This document shows, in pieces, positions 1 to 11,160 of a DNA stretch of 64,000 nucleotides (positions are counted from its first letter, which is position 1; each line of letters begins with the position of its first letter). Both the position numbers and the translations under genes were made by a program. The stretch is taken from the NCBI GenBank assembly GCA_011033025.1, contig WFMF01000142.1:62001-126000 (forward strand), in the 5' to 3' direction. The notes beneath the pieces were generated by a model that saw nothing but the letters and a program-made list of their open reading frames with translations, was not told where the DNA came from and did not search any database. Origin of the DNA: Beroe forskalii (taxonomy: Eukaryota > Ctenophora > Nuda > Beroida > Beroidae).

Positions 1-222
1 GAGATTGAATGGGATTATGACACTAAGTTCCAGGATGTTGGTGATGACCAAAGCGCTGGACATAACAGGGAGGATCAAGATATAGAAACTGATTCTAATC
101 AGGGTGATCTAAACAACGATCACAGGCCAGTAGTTGCTGTTGAACAGAATATTGCGAATAATCCTGGAAGGCCAGTCAGGATCCGAAGACCACCTAATCG
201 ATACCAGGGATATAGTATATAA
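1..222 (+). mobile_element. Tail of the pol (integrase C-terminal) part of the element
   Basis: The first frame is open from base 1 and closes near 220. It is rich in Asp, Asn and Gln, then ends with GRPVRIRRPPNRYQGYSI. An acidic linker followed by a short basic 'RPxRxRRPPxRY' tail is usual for the C-terminus of Ty3/Gypsy pol polyproteins. Only this tail is in the window, so no catalytic motif can be checked. Confidence 0.7.
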
Positions 223-820
223 TTATCTAATTAAGAACGTTTCCAATTAGGTAATTCTGACGTCATAGTTTCGACCGTAGTATTAAAAGTCCTATAAAAT
301 GTATGTGTCTTCTCATAGCAACGTTGTTGATAGTTCAGGTTGCTATAAACGAAAATCGTGAATCTTTGCCAAACCCTCTCGGTGATTGTTCATAGCCGCC
401 GATGTGCTGCACCGCAAAATCACATGTCTTATTCAACACGGATTCCGAGACGGAAATTTTAGCTAGAATTCAAATTTTGCTTGTTAATTAAACCAGCTAA
501 ACATAAACTATGGGAGAACAAAAGTTGATTTACTTTTATTGTTTGATTCAAAAATGAATACAAACACGAACTGTTTTTTCGTGGGAACACGTGCATGAAT
601 TTGCACATGTTAAATCAATTGAAAGTTTGTAAAAACAGCCCATGAATATATTAAGTTTATATTTTTTCGATATATTCTGCCAACATGAGAAAATTAACAT
701 GCTGACGTTCATTAAAAGAATAAATATGGCATCTGAAAGCCGAACTGCAGAAGAGAATTTTATTTACTCCCAAATACGACAATAAATTTGAGTTATATTT
801 AAAGCAGAAGCTGCTATGAT
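223..820. other. Spacer between pol tail and env-like region
   Basis: About 600 AT-rich bases without a convincing reading frame. Errantivirus-like elements usually have little space between pol and env, so this may include splice signals or inserted sequence. I see no repeat at its ends. Confidence 0.4.
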
Positions 821-2549
821 TTGAAAAGCTACTATACTTATAAAAGAGCTGAATCAGCTCAACGAATAGACATGTTGAGGTACTATATGATAATAGCTAC
901 AATTTACTTAAGTTATTTAAGAGTGAATTGCGATTTCGTACAAAACGAAACTATTGTTTTTCAGGAGGAAGGCGTATTTCTGAAACCAAATGGGTTTATA
1001 AATTTAGACGCCAATGAAGAAATTATCAGTTTTTTTCAAAAAGTTCAAATACCGTATATCAGCGAGCCAATTAACTGTAATCTAGAATGGCTCAATACAT
1101 TCAACACTGACTTAATTGCGGACGTCCTGAAATTTCAAAGTTGGTTTGACGAAATAACACGGGGGGAGGTAAAATCACGTGAAAAGCGTAACCCCCTTAA
1201 TGCGGTACTTGGACTAGGTGCGGTGGAACTCGCGCTAAATGGTCTAACTTATTTTGGTGTCAAAAATCAAGTTAATAAAGTACGTCGGGAATTTGATAAT
1301 TTCAAGGTTGAACAAGCAGAGTTCAACAAAAAACAAATGAAATTTGATGAACACACCATTTCCTTGATACATGAACTGACAAATAACTTGAAGTCAGAGT
1401 TTAATAGAATCGAGTGCCAAATTTTGCGCTCAACCGGACAAGTTTTGGCTAAACATGTGAAAACTGAATTTCACAATAAGTTGGAAATGCTATTTCAACC
1501 GGTTTTAGATGGGGGAATAAACTCCAAATTGTCCATGAAAACTATCGAACCCCAGAACTTGAAACAAATACTGAGTCACAGTAAATTTCAGGAAAAGTTT
1601 TATGCCAAAAACGTATTCTCTATGTACAGTACAGCCAAAATTTCGATAGTTGAGACATATCTAGATATCCATACTAAAACCGTGACAGTCCATAATATTT
1701 TGCACTTTCCAAACACTAAAAACAAACCACTGCCATTGTATGAACTATGGCAAGTGGGTATGTTTATGAACAATTCCTGTTTCACAGTTGATCTACCAAA
1801 ATTTGGATATTTGAGCCCCGGAGATAACAAAATATATCCTGTCAGCTCGCTTAATTGCGACATAAACCAATTTATGTCGACATGTTTCGAACCAACACCT
1901 GTTCATTTAAGCCCTATTTGTATCCATGATAAATCGACCTGTACATTATTTGAAGTCGAATGTAAGACAAGATATGTCTACAGTCTATCAGGAATACTGA
2001 TAAACACAGGAGACGAGGAGGAAGTCACTGTCCAAAAAACTGACAGTAAGATTACTCAAATCCAGAGTGACGTCAACAGGAATGTTTACATCCCGTGGTC
2101 GAACATCGATTTGCTTCAGACACCCAATTTTATCGTTCACAAACCAGATCAAAATGCCGATACGATAATGTATAACACATCATCTGTACAATTTAACTGG
2201 ATTGACCCTAACATTCCACTTAACACATCTAAAATTGAGAATATCATAACAGAAATGAGACAGACTTCAAAACTCAAAAGAGCATATTATGCAACATAAT
2301 CATGGTCATATAATTATCTTTGTAGTGGGTGGAGTGTCAATCTGTGCGTTATTTTTCCTTATCATGTGGTTGGTACTAAAAATGAGAGTCATGGTTAATC
2401 ATAAACAAAAATGTCACTGTCAGTGTCTGCAGGTACCAAGCACATCTGTGTCAAAACCTGCCGTAAATATTCAAGAATCAACCCCTAATCGACTCCCTAA
2501 GGTCATCTCAACAACGTGTTTAGCAAATAACAGGGGTATACGTGTTTAG
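821..2549 (+). mobile_element. Env-like region, baculovirus F / errantivirus type
   Basis: Seen: a hydrophobic leader near the start (after the Met at about 871), a furin-like basic site SREKR about one quarter into the region, directly followed by a Gly/Ala/Leu-rich fusion-peptide-like stretch, a Lys/Glu-rich heptad segment that looks like a coiled coil, a Cys-bearing ectodomain, and a long hydrophobic membrane segment near the 3' end with a short Cys- and Lys-rich tail. This order is that of class I-like F proteins of baculoviruses and errantivirus envelopes. It is a fossil part of the element above; the host function, if any, is unknown. Confidence 0.75.
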
Positions 2550-2634
2550 AAAAACCAGGGGCGTCGCTTGCAGTTGCCGCGCCGCGCACTTCGTGCTCGT
2601 AACATGAAGGGTCCTGGTTAGGGCAATTCCGCGG

Positions 2635-2900
2635 GGACCCTCCAAACTTCCGAATGTTGCGCGCTAGGGATGGGAGACATCCATCAACTTTTGCGGACGC
2701 TGGACATTGCTTTAAGGCAATGTCCGGCGTCCGCCGAAGTTGATGGATTTCTCCCATCCCTAGCGCGCAACACTCTTGTCGTACGATGTATGACCCGCTG
2801 TCGCCAGCCGCGAAGCGGCTAGGCTGGCGTCAGCGCGGCGCTGATTCTCGAGAGGGTCTGTCAACGACAGACAAGCAACACTCGGAAGTTTGGAGGGTCC
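2635..2900. mobile_element. Foldback (long inverted repeat) element, interrupted by a nested insertion
   Basis: Outer arms 2635-2659 and 2876-2900 are inverted copies (24 of 25 match). Inner arms 2655-2710 and 2717-2772 are inverted copies over 56 bp with four mismatches, around a 6-base centre. If 2776-2883 is taken out, outer and inner arms join into one continuous inverted repeat of about 76 bp per arm. No coding sequence. GC-rich compared with both sides. Family cannot be set: the target duplication of the foldback itself was not found. Confidence 0.75.
2776..2875. mobile_element. 100-bp MITE-like insertion inside the foldback element, 8-bp target duplication
   Basis: The 100-bp segment is bordered by CAACACTC at 2768-2775 and again at 2876-2883. 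It interrupts the right arm of the foldback repeat exactly there, so the 8-bp repeat is best read as a target site duplication. Ends begin TTGTC and end GACAAG, with a poor terminal inverted repeat (about 14 of 21). The middle is itself a strong palindrome (GCCAGCC ... GGCTGGC). An 8-bp duplication is typical of hAT transposons, so a non-autonomous hAT is inferred. Confidence 0.6.
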
Positions 2901-2909
2901 GTCGAATTC

Positions 2910-4052
2910 GACGGACGTTCGCGTTGCCTTCGACGGGCGTTGCCTTCGGCCGACGTTGCCTTCGGCGGACGTTGCCTTCGACAGATGTGCCTTCAACTGA
3001 CGTTGCCTTCGGCGGACGTTGCCTTCGACAGACTTGCCAGGCGTTGCCTGGCTCCCTTGCGCGCGCGCCCCGACTCGCAGACAACGTCTGGCAACGACAG
3101 ACGTTGCCTTCGACGGACGTTGCCTTCGGCCGACGTTGCCTTCGACGGGCGTTGCCTTCGACGGGCGTTGCCTTCGACGGGCGGTGCCTTCGGCCGACGT
3201 AACCTCCGGCTGACGTTGCCTTCGGCGGACGTTGTCATCGGCAGACGTCGTCTTCGGCGGACATTGCCTTCGACGGACGTTGCCTTCGACGGATGTTGCC
3301 TCCGACGGACGTTGCCTTCGACAGTCGTTGCCTAGGCCTTCGACAGACGTTGCCTTCGACGGACGTTGCCTTCGGCCAACTTTGCCTTCGGCCAACTTTG
3401 CCCTCGACGGGCGTTGCCTTCAGCCGACGTTGCCTTCGGCGGACGTTGCCTCCGCGGACGTTGCCTTTGGCAGACGTTGCCTCCGGCAGACGTTGCCTTC
3501 GGTGGATGTTGCCTTCGGCGGACGTTGTCTTCGATGGTCGTTGCCTTCGGCGGACGTTGCCTTCGGCAGACGTCGTCTTCGGTGGACATTGCCTTCGACG
3601 GACGTTGCCTTCGACGGACATTCCCTTCGACGGACGTTGCCTTCGACGGACGTTGCCTTCGACAGTCGTTGCCTTCGACAGTCGTTGCCTTCGACAGTCG
3701 TTGCCTTCGACAGTCGTTGCCTTCGGCGGACGTTGCCTTCGGCCAACTTTGCCTTCGACGGGCGTTGCCTTCGGCGGACGTTGCCTCCGGCGGACGTTGC
3801 CTTTGGCGGACGTTGCCTTCGGCAGACGTCGTCTTTGGCGGACGTTGCCTTCGGCGGACGTTGCCTTCGATGGACGTTGCCTTCGGCGGACGTTGCCTTC
3901 GATGGACGTTGCCTTCGGCGGACGTTGCCTTCGGTGGACGTTGCCTTCGGCGGACGTTGCCTTCGGTGGACGTTGCCTTCGGCGGACGTTGCCTTCGGCG
4001 GACGTTGCCTTCGGCGGACGTTGCCTTCGGCGGACGTTACCCCCAACGGACG
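2910..4052. repeat. GC-rich minisatellite, 16-bp unit GTTGCCTTCGGCGGAC
   Basis: About 70 units of 16 bp with variants at four positions (GGC/GAC, GGA/AGA/TGG and so on) run with few breaks. Because 16 is not a multiple of 3, the array keeps long frames open on both strands in several phases; these are repeat artefacts, not genes. One larger break near 3040-3090 holds a GC-rich non-unit segment. The array starts just after the foldback element and is far richer in G+C and CpG than the rest of the window. Confidence 0.95.
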
Positions 4053-5430
4053 TGCGCTTCGCGCGCGCCTGCCGAAGGTGAGGGGTCTTGTAGTTGTAGT
4101 TTTTACGTTACGGTTAAACGTACGTAAAACTAAGACAGACAGACTCATTACGTATGTTGTACTTATGAGCGTACGACTACAAGTACACGTACATAGTTTG
4201 TGTGAAATTTCGGAATAAGAATTATCCTTTTCTTTAGATGTGGCGACACCTGTGTTAAACTCTTGAGGTAGAAAGCTTAGAAATCAGAAAATTACTGTTC
4301 TTTTGTTGTATTTGAATTCTAATTTTTAAACTTAAATCTTAGTTCAAATAATGAACACAGAGAATTGAGATCTCAACTAAAAACTATAGTGAATTATGCG
4401 AAAATTACATTAATGTATAAAACGATAAACAATAAAAACCTGATTCTACATTTTAGGAAATTTTAACTCTACTAATTATTGTGATTATTGTGCCACATAA
4501 TTTCCATGACCATACTATCAACAATATGATGAGTGATGGTCAAAACTTCCCAGATCAAAATGGAGCAACAAAAAAATTTTTTGAAATTTATTTTTCGAAA
4601 TTCTAATTTCAAATCAATTGTAATTCCAGATTAGCTGAAATGCTGCAAATTGTTAGCAGGTGCCGACGTTAAATTTAAAATTCAGCGGCTGAAAACCACT
4701 TAACGCCGTATTGTTAATTTCCATGGAAACCACAAAATGGCACAAACATCTAACGACATTCCTCGTGGTAAATTTGAACTATTGAAATATTTGACCATGG
4801 AAATTGTGAGCACGTTAATATTGAAATCACTAAACATCTTTTTAGAAAATCAAGCAATAGTAACTTGTAGCAGGAGTGAATATCCTTTATAACAATTAGA
4901 GAGGAGACACCGAACTTGTTAATTCTTATCTGGTTGAAAGCTAATAATTTAAATATGTTATATGCATTAAGCGTATGTACAATAAAATCATCCAGCGTTG
5001 AGCGCCGGTTTGATTCCTCACACTGACCCTGGAGCGAGTTGCGCAATTAGCATCACATAATATAATTAATTTCAAGAGGCGTAAAATCTTCAGTGCCTAA
5101 ATTGAAGAAAATATTCGAACATTTAATCAAGGTATACATATTCATAATATTATTATAAGAAGTTATATATAGACAAAAAATAAGTTAAGAAAGATCTACA
5201 GGTTTTCTGCCCTTGTTGGTCTGCCCTTACAATAACATAACAATAATAACGATAATAATAATAACTCAACATTGCTCCATATAAAACATGCCAACAAAAT
5301 AATGCGCAGTTTCTTTCATCTGCCCTTGAGCTATAAGCACTGGATTTCGTTCCTTACTACCAATTCTCCTTGATTATAATGACACACCACCAACAATAAT
5401 AAGATGATTTCACCATGGCAACAGAGGCAG
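4053..5430. other. AT-rich stretch, no gene seen
   Basis: No supported reading frame, splice set or repeat family. A (ATA/ATG)-rich simple stretch lies near 5225-5275. The part up to about 4260 could hold remains of the neighbouring element's end, but no LTR was recognised. Confidence 0.6.
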
Positions 5431-6064
5431 GTTACCCTGGTAACGGTATCATGTTACCCTGGTAACAGTAGAATGTTACCCTGGTAACAGTAGAATGTTA
5501 CCCTGGTAACAGTCACATGTTACCCTGGTAACAGTAACATGTTACCCAGATAACAGTCACATGTTACCTGATAACAGTAACATGTTACCCTGGTAACATG
5601 CTACTGTAACCGTGGTTTCATGTTACTGTTACCAGAGTAACATAGAGCTGTAACCAGGGTAACATTTTAATGTTTCCAGGGTAACATATTTCAGTTACTG
5701 CGGCAACAGAAACATGTTACCCTGGTAACAGTAACATGTGATCCTGGTAACAGCAACATGTAACCCTGGTTACAGAAACTTGTTACCCTGGTAACAGAAA
5801 CATGTTACCCTGGTAACAGAAGCATGTTACCCTGGTAACAGGTCACTGTTACCCTGGTAACAGAAACATGTTACCGCGGTAAATGTTCCTGTTACCCTGG
5901 TAACATGTTCCTGTTACCCTGGTAACATGTTCCTGTTACCCTGGTAACATGTTCCTGTTACCCTGGTAACATGTTCCTGTCACCCTGGTAACATGTTAAT
6001 GTTACCTTGGTAACATGCTACTGTTACCCTGGTAACAGTAACCTGTCGTTACCATGGTTACTAT
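5431..6064. repeat. Minisatellite of about 22 bp with X-box-like palindrome GTTACCCTGGTAAC
   Basis: About 27 units. Each has the 14-bp palindrome GTTACCCTGGTAAC (or one-base variants) plus an 8-bp spacer such as AGTAGAAT or ATGTTCCT. The spacer changes orientation and sequence along the array. The last unit at 6050-6063 reads GTTACCATGGTTAC. The palindrome fits the RFX-factor X-box consensus (GTTRCCATGGYAAC) except for C in place of A in the centre. The array lies 1.2 kb past the end of the ZFP36-type coding region. Confidence 0.95.
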
Positions 6065-7264
6065 AGCAAATTATATGGTACAGAGTAACGGTTACATGTC
6101 ATACTAAGCTCCCAATAATTGTAATTGAAGCAATCATTTTAATATGCACAAATACAAAAGTATAAGAACAATTCAATATATTATATATGCATATCTTTAA
6201 GATACAACAAGTATATTTATATAGTGTATACTTAATACCATAGGACAGGTAATGTCACCGAAACGGCAAAAATTATGTTTGTTAAATATTCTTTCATGCA
6301 ATTCTTTTACACATTTCTACAAATTATCATCATCTCTACTTCAAACATCATTTGCTTTTAGGAGAATATTATCAAGTTACGATAAATTAATCTAAAGTAA
6401 ACCAACAGTTTTCGTACAAATCATAATGACTAATCTACCCTGAACACTGTCTAGTAATTTATATACAAATCCTACTGAGCTCAATGGACACAGGAGCAGT
6501 CTTTTCAGTGGCAATAAAACATGAAAAGTCAATCCAAGTTAAAAATATGCAGCAGCAGGGTCTAGGAAAATATACAAATTTTGAGACACTGCACGTGCAG
6601 AACACAGTGCCGCGCGCGCAGAGTTGCCATGGAAACCATAGAAACAGACTCTGGTAACGCCTCTCTGTGTCTGCGTACAGTAGACAGCAAAATAACTTAG
6701 CATAAAAACAAATGCGCCGGTAATCAAGTTGGAAGTAAGATTTAATAATTTACAAAACAAACACATCACCTGCAGTCGTATTTACATTATACCCTTAGTG
6801 GAGACACTGACAAATGCGAAATGCTGATTCGAGCTAATTTGGAGGGGGAGAGGACTGGCAACCACATTATTCAGAATTTTAGTGGCTTATCAAGTACAGG
6901 GGGTATTTAGCTAATTGGTGGATGGGGGGTATGGACGGGTAATTTTGTGATTTTTGATTGGCTCAGCTTTTTTCACAAAGGTCAGGGCTCGAATGTAGCA
7001 AGGATAAAAGAGATTTAAATTAAATTAAATTAATTGTCTGTTTGAAAAACCATATATAAGAGTAAATGCAATCAAAACAAAACAAAATCCAAATTACCAT
7101 ACATAGGTAAATTTATGATCCATGAATAAATTAGAGGAATTACCTTAAAACCGAAGAGAAAACGCCAACTCCAAATAACCACGTGTTACCATGGTATTAA
7201 CAGTTTTTCATTACGTTGTGCACGTGCAATGCACGTGCATTAAGCATCGCGTACCTCACACATC
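6065..7264 (-). other. 3' flank (probably 3' UTR in part) of the ZFP36-type gene
   Basis: On the minus strand this follows the stop codon. Seen: a double CACGTG palindrome at about 7219-7241, an X-box-like GTTACCATGGTATTAAC near 7186, AUUUA repeats at 7012-7032, an ATTAAA (minus strand) at 6741-6746 that could serve as poly(A) signal, and an X-box match GTTGCCATGGAAAC at 6623-6636. No canonical minus-strand AATAAA was found here. Confidence 0.5.
7012..7032 (-). promoter_or_regulatory. Overlapping AUUUA motifs (AU-rich element) in the 3' flank of the ZFP36-type gene
   Basis: On the minus strand the sequence reads AATTTAATTTAATTTAAAT, giving three consecutive AUUUA cores. A further UUUAUU-containing piece lies at about 7122-7133. 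ZFP36 proteins bind UUAUUUAUU-like sites and are known to lower their own mRNA; these sites lie about 230 bases past the stop, so self-regulation is a fair inference. Not a perfect nonamer. Confidence 0.5.
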
Positions 7265-8261
7265 CTAAGCAGTGCCGAGTCCACTAAAAACAGGCAGGCG
7301 AGAGTTAGCCAAGTTAAAGACCTCCCTGAGAGTTTGCGCAGTTTGCCAGTCACTCAGCGAGGGAGGGGCCTGCTGTCCTGTTCTCCTGTTGAAGTTGGGC
7401 GTGGCTTGTTCGCTGTTCCATCTCCTGGCCATGAAGCCTGCAGCCTGGCTGTTTCCCTGGAGTAGCTCCTGTTGTTGCTGTAGGAAGAGTTGGAGGTCGT
7501 GTGCTGTGCGGGGTTTGAGCCCCGCCACAGCAGCAGCCGGCAGGAACTCCAGTCTGGGAGGAGCTGGCGGGGAGGGCTCCAGAAGGGGAGGTTCAGGGCC
7601 GCGGGGAAGGCACTGCTCCAGGGGGGAGCTGGGCACCTTGACATCGGGGGAGCTCCCCATCATCTCATCCTTAGGGGTGTGCACGAAGTGGCACCGCTTG
7701 CCGTACGGGCAGAAACCCTCGGTGTGGAAGGTCCGGCACAGCTCGGTCTTGTACTTGGGGTGTCGGCAGAGCGAGCGGAGCTCGGCCACTCCGTGCGCGA
7801 ACTGGCACTTCTCTCCGTACTTGCACGTGCCGTACTCCTCAAAGGCTCGGCACAGCTCCGTCTTGTAGCGGGACGAGTTCGATTGCCGCAGTCTCCGGGG
7901 GGAAGGGGTTAGCAATTACTATGGTAGTGGTAGGGTTGTCATGATACTTCGGAAAGGTTGTCTTGGAACTTTGGTAAGGTTGTTTCAAGGTTTTCTTGCC
8001 GCTTTCAGGAGTCATATATGATCATTTCATAGAATAGGTTTGCCTTTGCTAAATACCAGAAAACTAAAACAAAGAGTACACAGCTACTTTAACTTACCTT
8101 CTGGGGTCGTCTATTGCGGAGATGTCAGGGGGGCTGCTGGGCTGGGAACTGAGACAGGAGCTGCTCTCAGCGGAGCTGGTAGACCCGCACCGGTCTCGAG
8201 ATAAGGGCACCACACACCGCTCCACCCGGGCTATCAGACCATTCCCACAGTTCACAGACAT
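7265..8261 (-). CDS. ZFP36-like: ZFP36/tristetraprolin-family mRNA-decay factor (two visible exons)
   Basis: Exons 8098-8261 and 7265-7892; the 205-bp intron has a GTAAGT donor, a CTAAC branch site and a C-rich tract before AG, and the split Arg codon joins in frame. The product is 263 residues. Two CCCH fingers (C-x8-C-x5-C-x3-H) lie at residues 69-88 and 107-126, each after R/KYKTEL, with the family's 18-residue linker. A Gln-rich stretch and Pro-rich regions follow, and the C-terminus has RLPVF at 253-257, matching the CNOT1-binding motif of the family. Role in the family: binds AU-rich elements in mRNA 3' UTRs and recruits CCR4-NOT deadenylase in the cytoplasm. Start: the ATG at 8261 is only nine bases after a good acceptor (CTCCCTGCAG, ending 8271), so an upstream exon, coding or not, is likely. 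The intron sits just before finger 1. Confidence 0.95.
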
Positions 8262-8990
8262 GATTCCTTGCTGCAGGGAGTCAGATTAGATTTACATTTT
8301 CTTAGATTGCAGGATGAAAATTATACAGAAAAGCCATCATGAATTTACAAAGATCATTATTCAATATATTCATTTCGATCAGTCCATTAGTGATTGATTT
8401 CTCAATCATTCAGAATGATGATTAGGTTAGAAAATCATGAAAACGGTATAATTATTTTCGATTGGCTCGACAAACAAAATATCAACGTCACCATGACTAT
8501 ATTATTATCAATTCTGACACGACGAATCAGTTGGGCAATAAGTCTATACAAGTATAAAAAGAAACGAACGCATATTAAAGTATAATAACTTAATAATAAT
8601 TGAAAGTGTGTTATAACGCCGCGGAGCTCATTTGACCATGAAAAGCGAACGCTAACAGGAACAAAAAACAGCGAATTTATCAATCAGCAGACTTTCTGAG
8701 AATTAAGCTGAAAACAACAACAACAACAACAACAACAGAAAGGGAAATAAACACAGCAGAATAAACACTAGAAATATACAATACACATTCCGCGGACATT
8801 GTTTAAGACACAAAGTAGCCATGGCCGTGTATAAAATGTACCTACAATGACTGCTAAACAATGACCTAAAGCAGGATCATCACACTAGGTTAACACGTAC
8901 CTATATTATCATTGTATTAGCCATGAGAGCATGGAACACGTCTTATCTTCCGACTGAAGTAGCTCATTCCTACGTCATGAGTAATCAAGG

Positions 8991-8998
8991 TGACGTCA
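8991..8998. promoter_or_regulatory. Full cAMP response element TGACGTCA
   Basis: Perfect palindromic CRE about 730 bases upstream of the ZFP36-type ATG, with a half-site TACGTCAT at 8971-8978. CREB/ATF control would fit a ZFP36-type early-response gene, but the true promoter position is not known. Confidence 0.4.
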
Positions 8999-9535
8999 GC
9001 AAGCTGTCTCAAAGCAGTTGAAAACCACCGTACGCAAGATAATAATTCGATACACATGTTTTTAATATTACATTATTTATGATAAGAGACATCTAGAAAC
9101 AAAGCAAAGTACAGCGCGTCATGTAGTACACTAGATAAGCCATGTATAAAGTACACCAGCAGTCCAAGGGGAGGAATAGGACCATAAATCTGCTGTGTGT
9201 TTGTTGAGGCTGTGTGTGTTTGCTGGGATTAATTAATCCCAGGCCACGTCTGTAGCAGGACTAGCAGGGGGTGTTATACATTCACTAGCAGGTATAAAAG
9301 TCTAAACACACATTGGATCACAGAACCTGCAACCATCTGAATCTGATCACATATCCTACAGGAGGGGGCTTTTAAACCGACATTCATTCTCTGGGTTTCC
9401 TTGGGTGGTGGCCTCTCTAATCTAAAGAAAATACACATCAGAGATTCTGAGAACCTGTGAGCCTCTGAACACATAAAATATCCTAAAACAGGGGGGGGGG
9501 GTATTTATACTTTTATACTCTAAACCAAGGCCAGC

Positions 9536-9622
9536 GACCATGTAACTATGTAAACTAAAAGAGTGAACATGTAACTATGTAAATTAAAACAGTGAACATG
9601 TAACTATGTAAACTAAAACACA
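9536..9622. repeat. Three tandem copies of a ~27-bp unit (CATGTAACTATGTAAACTAAAA)
   Basis: Three nearly identical copies in a row, starting near 9537, 9566 and 9595. No coding sense. A small local tandem duplication. Confidence 0.8.
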
Positions 9623-11160
9623 GCGTATTCTAAAGTAGGGGAGGGTATTTATACTCCATGTTACAGGGTTACAGGGTGTTACTTTCTCAAAGCGTTTAAC
9701 AAAGCGTCAGCAGCAGCAGCTGTTAAACAGACATTCTCTGAGATAGGATACAGGGGTGGCTCATTCTCAGCTGGGTTATCAATTCTCAGGGAGATGTTTG
9801 CTGGGGTAAACCGCAAGGGGGTGGATCACTGGATACCGATCTGAGCAATCACTGAGCAATCACTGAGCAATCACTCTGAGATGAGCACGGGGGTGGGCAC
9901 CAATCACTCTAAAAAGCTAAGATGAGCAACCCAACCTCACCAAATTACCACCACAACTCCGCAATCAATCAACAGTATCACCTTGGCAACAACAAAGACT
10001 ACCAATAATCAGAGAATACCGCCAATACGAACTACTTCTATCAGAGTTAGGAGCACACGAAGTCTCCTCCGGGCTGTGATGAGAGTTTTAAGATGAGAGA
10101 CAAGATGGGAGTTGGGATAGCTACGGGTAATTGGTAACATAACGTCCTAGTATAGCAACTGGGGGTTGTTGAATAGGCTTTCTTTTTAACTTTTTAACAC
10201 AGAACTAGCTAATTTTATCATGTGAAAGAGTGATAAGATGGCGTCATCATCAAAGCTCACAGTGGCAAGTTGATGACTTAAGTCCCACAAGTTTGTACTG
10301 CAACTCTGCAAGTGTAATTATACACACAGGTATGTAAAAATAAAGTTACAGCTTAGCTGGCAGGTGGTAGCCAGGGAAACTGGAATTGTTACTCGAGGAG
10401 AGATCTAATTAAAGCTATAAAGGAAACATTTCCTCATTAACAAGCCAATTAGCGAGTTCTATGCAAATCCGTAACATTTTGCAGCAAGAGTGCTAATAAG
10501 TGCCAATGGACTTAGACAGCAAAGCGCACATTTGAAAACGAAATGTGTTACTTTTAATAAACGGAAAGGAAACGAGAAATATCGCGTGTTATGGCAAAGT
10601 AGTTTTGTCTTGCGTTTTCTAATACTAAAGATAGTACAAGGACAAGATTTAAAGGTCCTAAGTCAAGCCATATCCACAAAGCCATGCCTACCCTCTGAAG
10701 ATATATCCAATATCCTAATACTCTAATAGCTCCGCCTCTAACTATGAAAGCATGGAGCTGGTCGTTGTGCTAAGCCTCCTACCACCACTTAGCGAGATAA
10801 TACCGGCCTGTGATAGGCACTGCATTGATAAAATACTGCAGTAAGGGAAACAGGAAGGGGAGTGGGAGCAGCAAGAAAGATACGAGAAAGGGAAACATAT
10901 GTAGGGGAAAGTAACCGCGCCTCATTCGCGGACACTAAATTCGGTAGTTTCCAAGAAGCTGAGAGACTGCCGTCCGCCCTCGTTTGTTTACAAATTTGAG
11001 ACAAATTTAGCAGAGTAATGACTAGAATAGAGCCGAGTTCGCTGCGCTTAGTCTTAGACGGGAGGCTGACTAAAGGTATGGCATATACTTGTAAATGTAC
11101 AAAGAGATGTGGAATTACAATAATATACCAGAATGGGAACACAATGCGAGCCTCCAGACA

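Larger units (their letters stand above)
1..2549 (+). mobile_element. 3' part of a fossil Ty3/Gypsy-type element with an env-like region
   Basis: Seen: an open frame from the left edge to about 222 that ends like a Ty3/Gypsy integrase tail, then about 600 bases without a clear gene, then an env-like region at 821-2549. Family knowledge: errantivirus-like Ty3/Gypsy elements carry gag, pol and an envelope related to the baculovirus F fusion protein, in this order. The left part lies outside the window. No 3' LTR was recognised; a GC-rich repeat island starts directly after the env-like region. The element looks broken, with at least one interruption. Its age cannot be set without an LTR pair, but the long readable env-like stretch argues against great age. 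Confidence 0.8.
8262..10780. other. Upstream region of the ZFP36-type gene
   Basis: No further exon could be fixed. Holds a CAA repeat at about 8711-8737, a CRE at 8991-8998, CACGTA/CATGAC variants, short tandem copies at 9536-9622, and three GAGCAATCACT copies near 9842-9875. The 5' exon suggested by the acceptor at 8271 should lie here. A polyG run is at about 9490-9499. Confidence 0.5.

Noticed and set aside
2556-2580. CAGGGGCGTCGC as the left end of a full hAT transposon
   Set aside because: The start is hAT-like, but no inverted partner or 8-bp duplication was found on the right side; kept only as a remark.
2760-4218. Many long open frames on both strands with Arg/Leu/Pro-rich or Ser/Lys/Arg-rich peptides
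   Set aside because: They follow the 16-bp minisatellite, whose period runs through all phases; open frames on both strands are expected from the repeat alone.
4053-4300. Possible LTR of the element at the left edge
   Set aside because: No TG...CA-bounded repeat, primer site or polypurine tract could be shown, and the other LTR is outside the window.
5431-6064. CRISPR-like regular palindromic repeats
   Set aside because: Spacers are only 8 bp and themselves repeated; the genome is animal. It is a minisatellite.
7272-7912. Plus-strand frames of 198 and 140 codons
   Set aside because: Antisense shadows of the GC-rich ZFP36-type exon.
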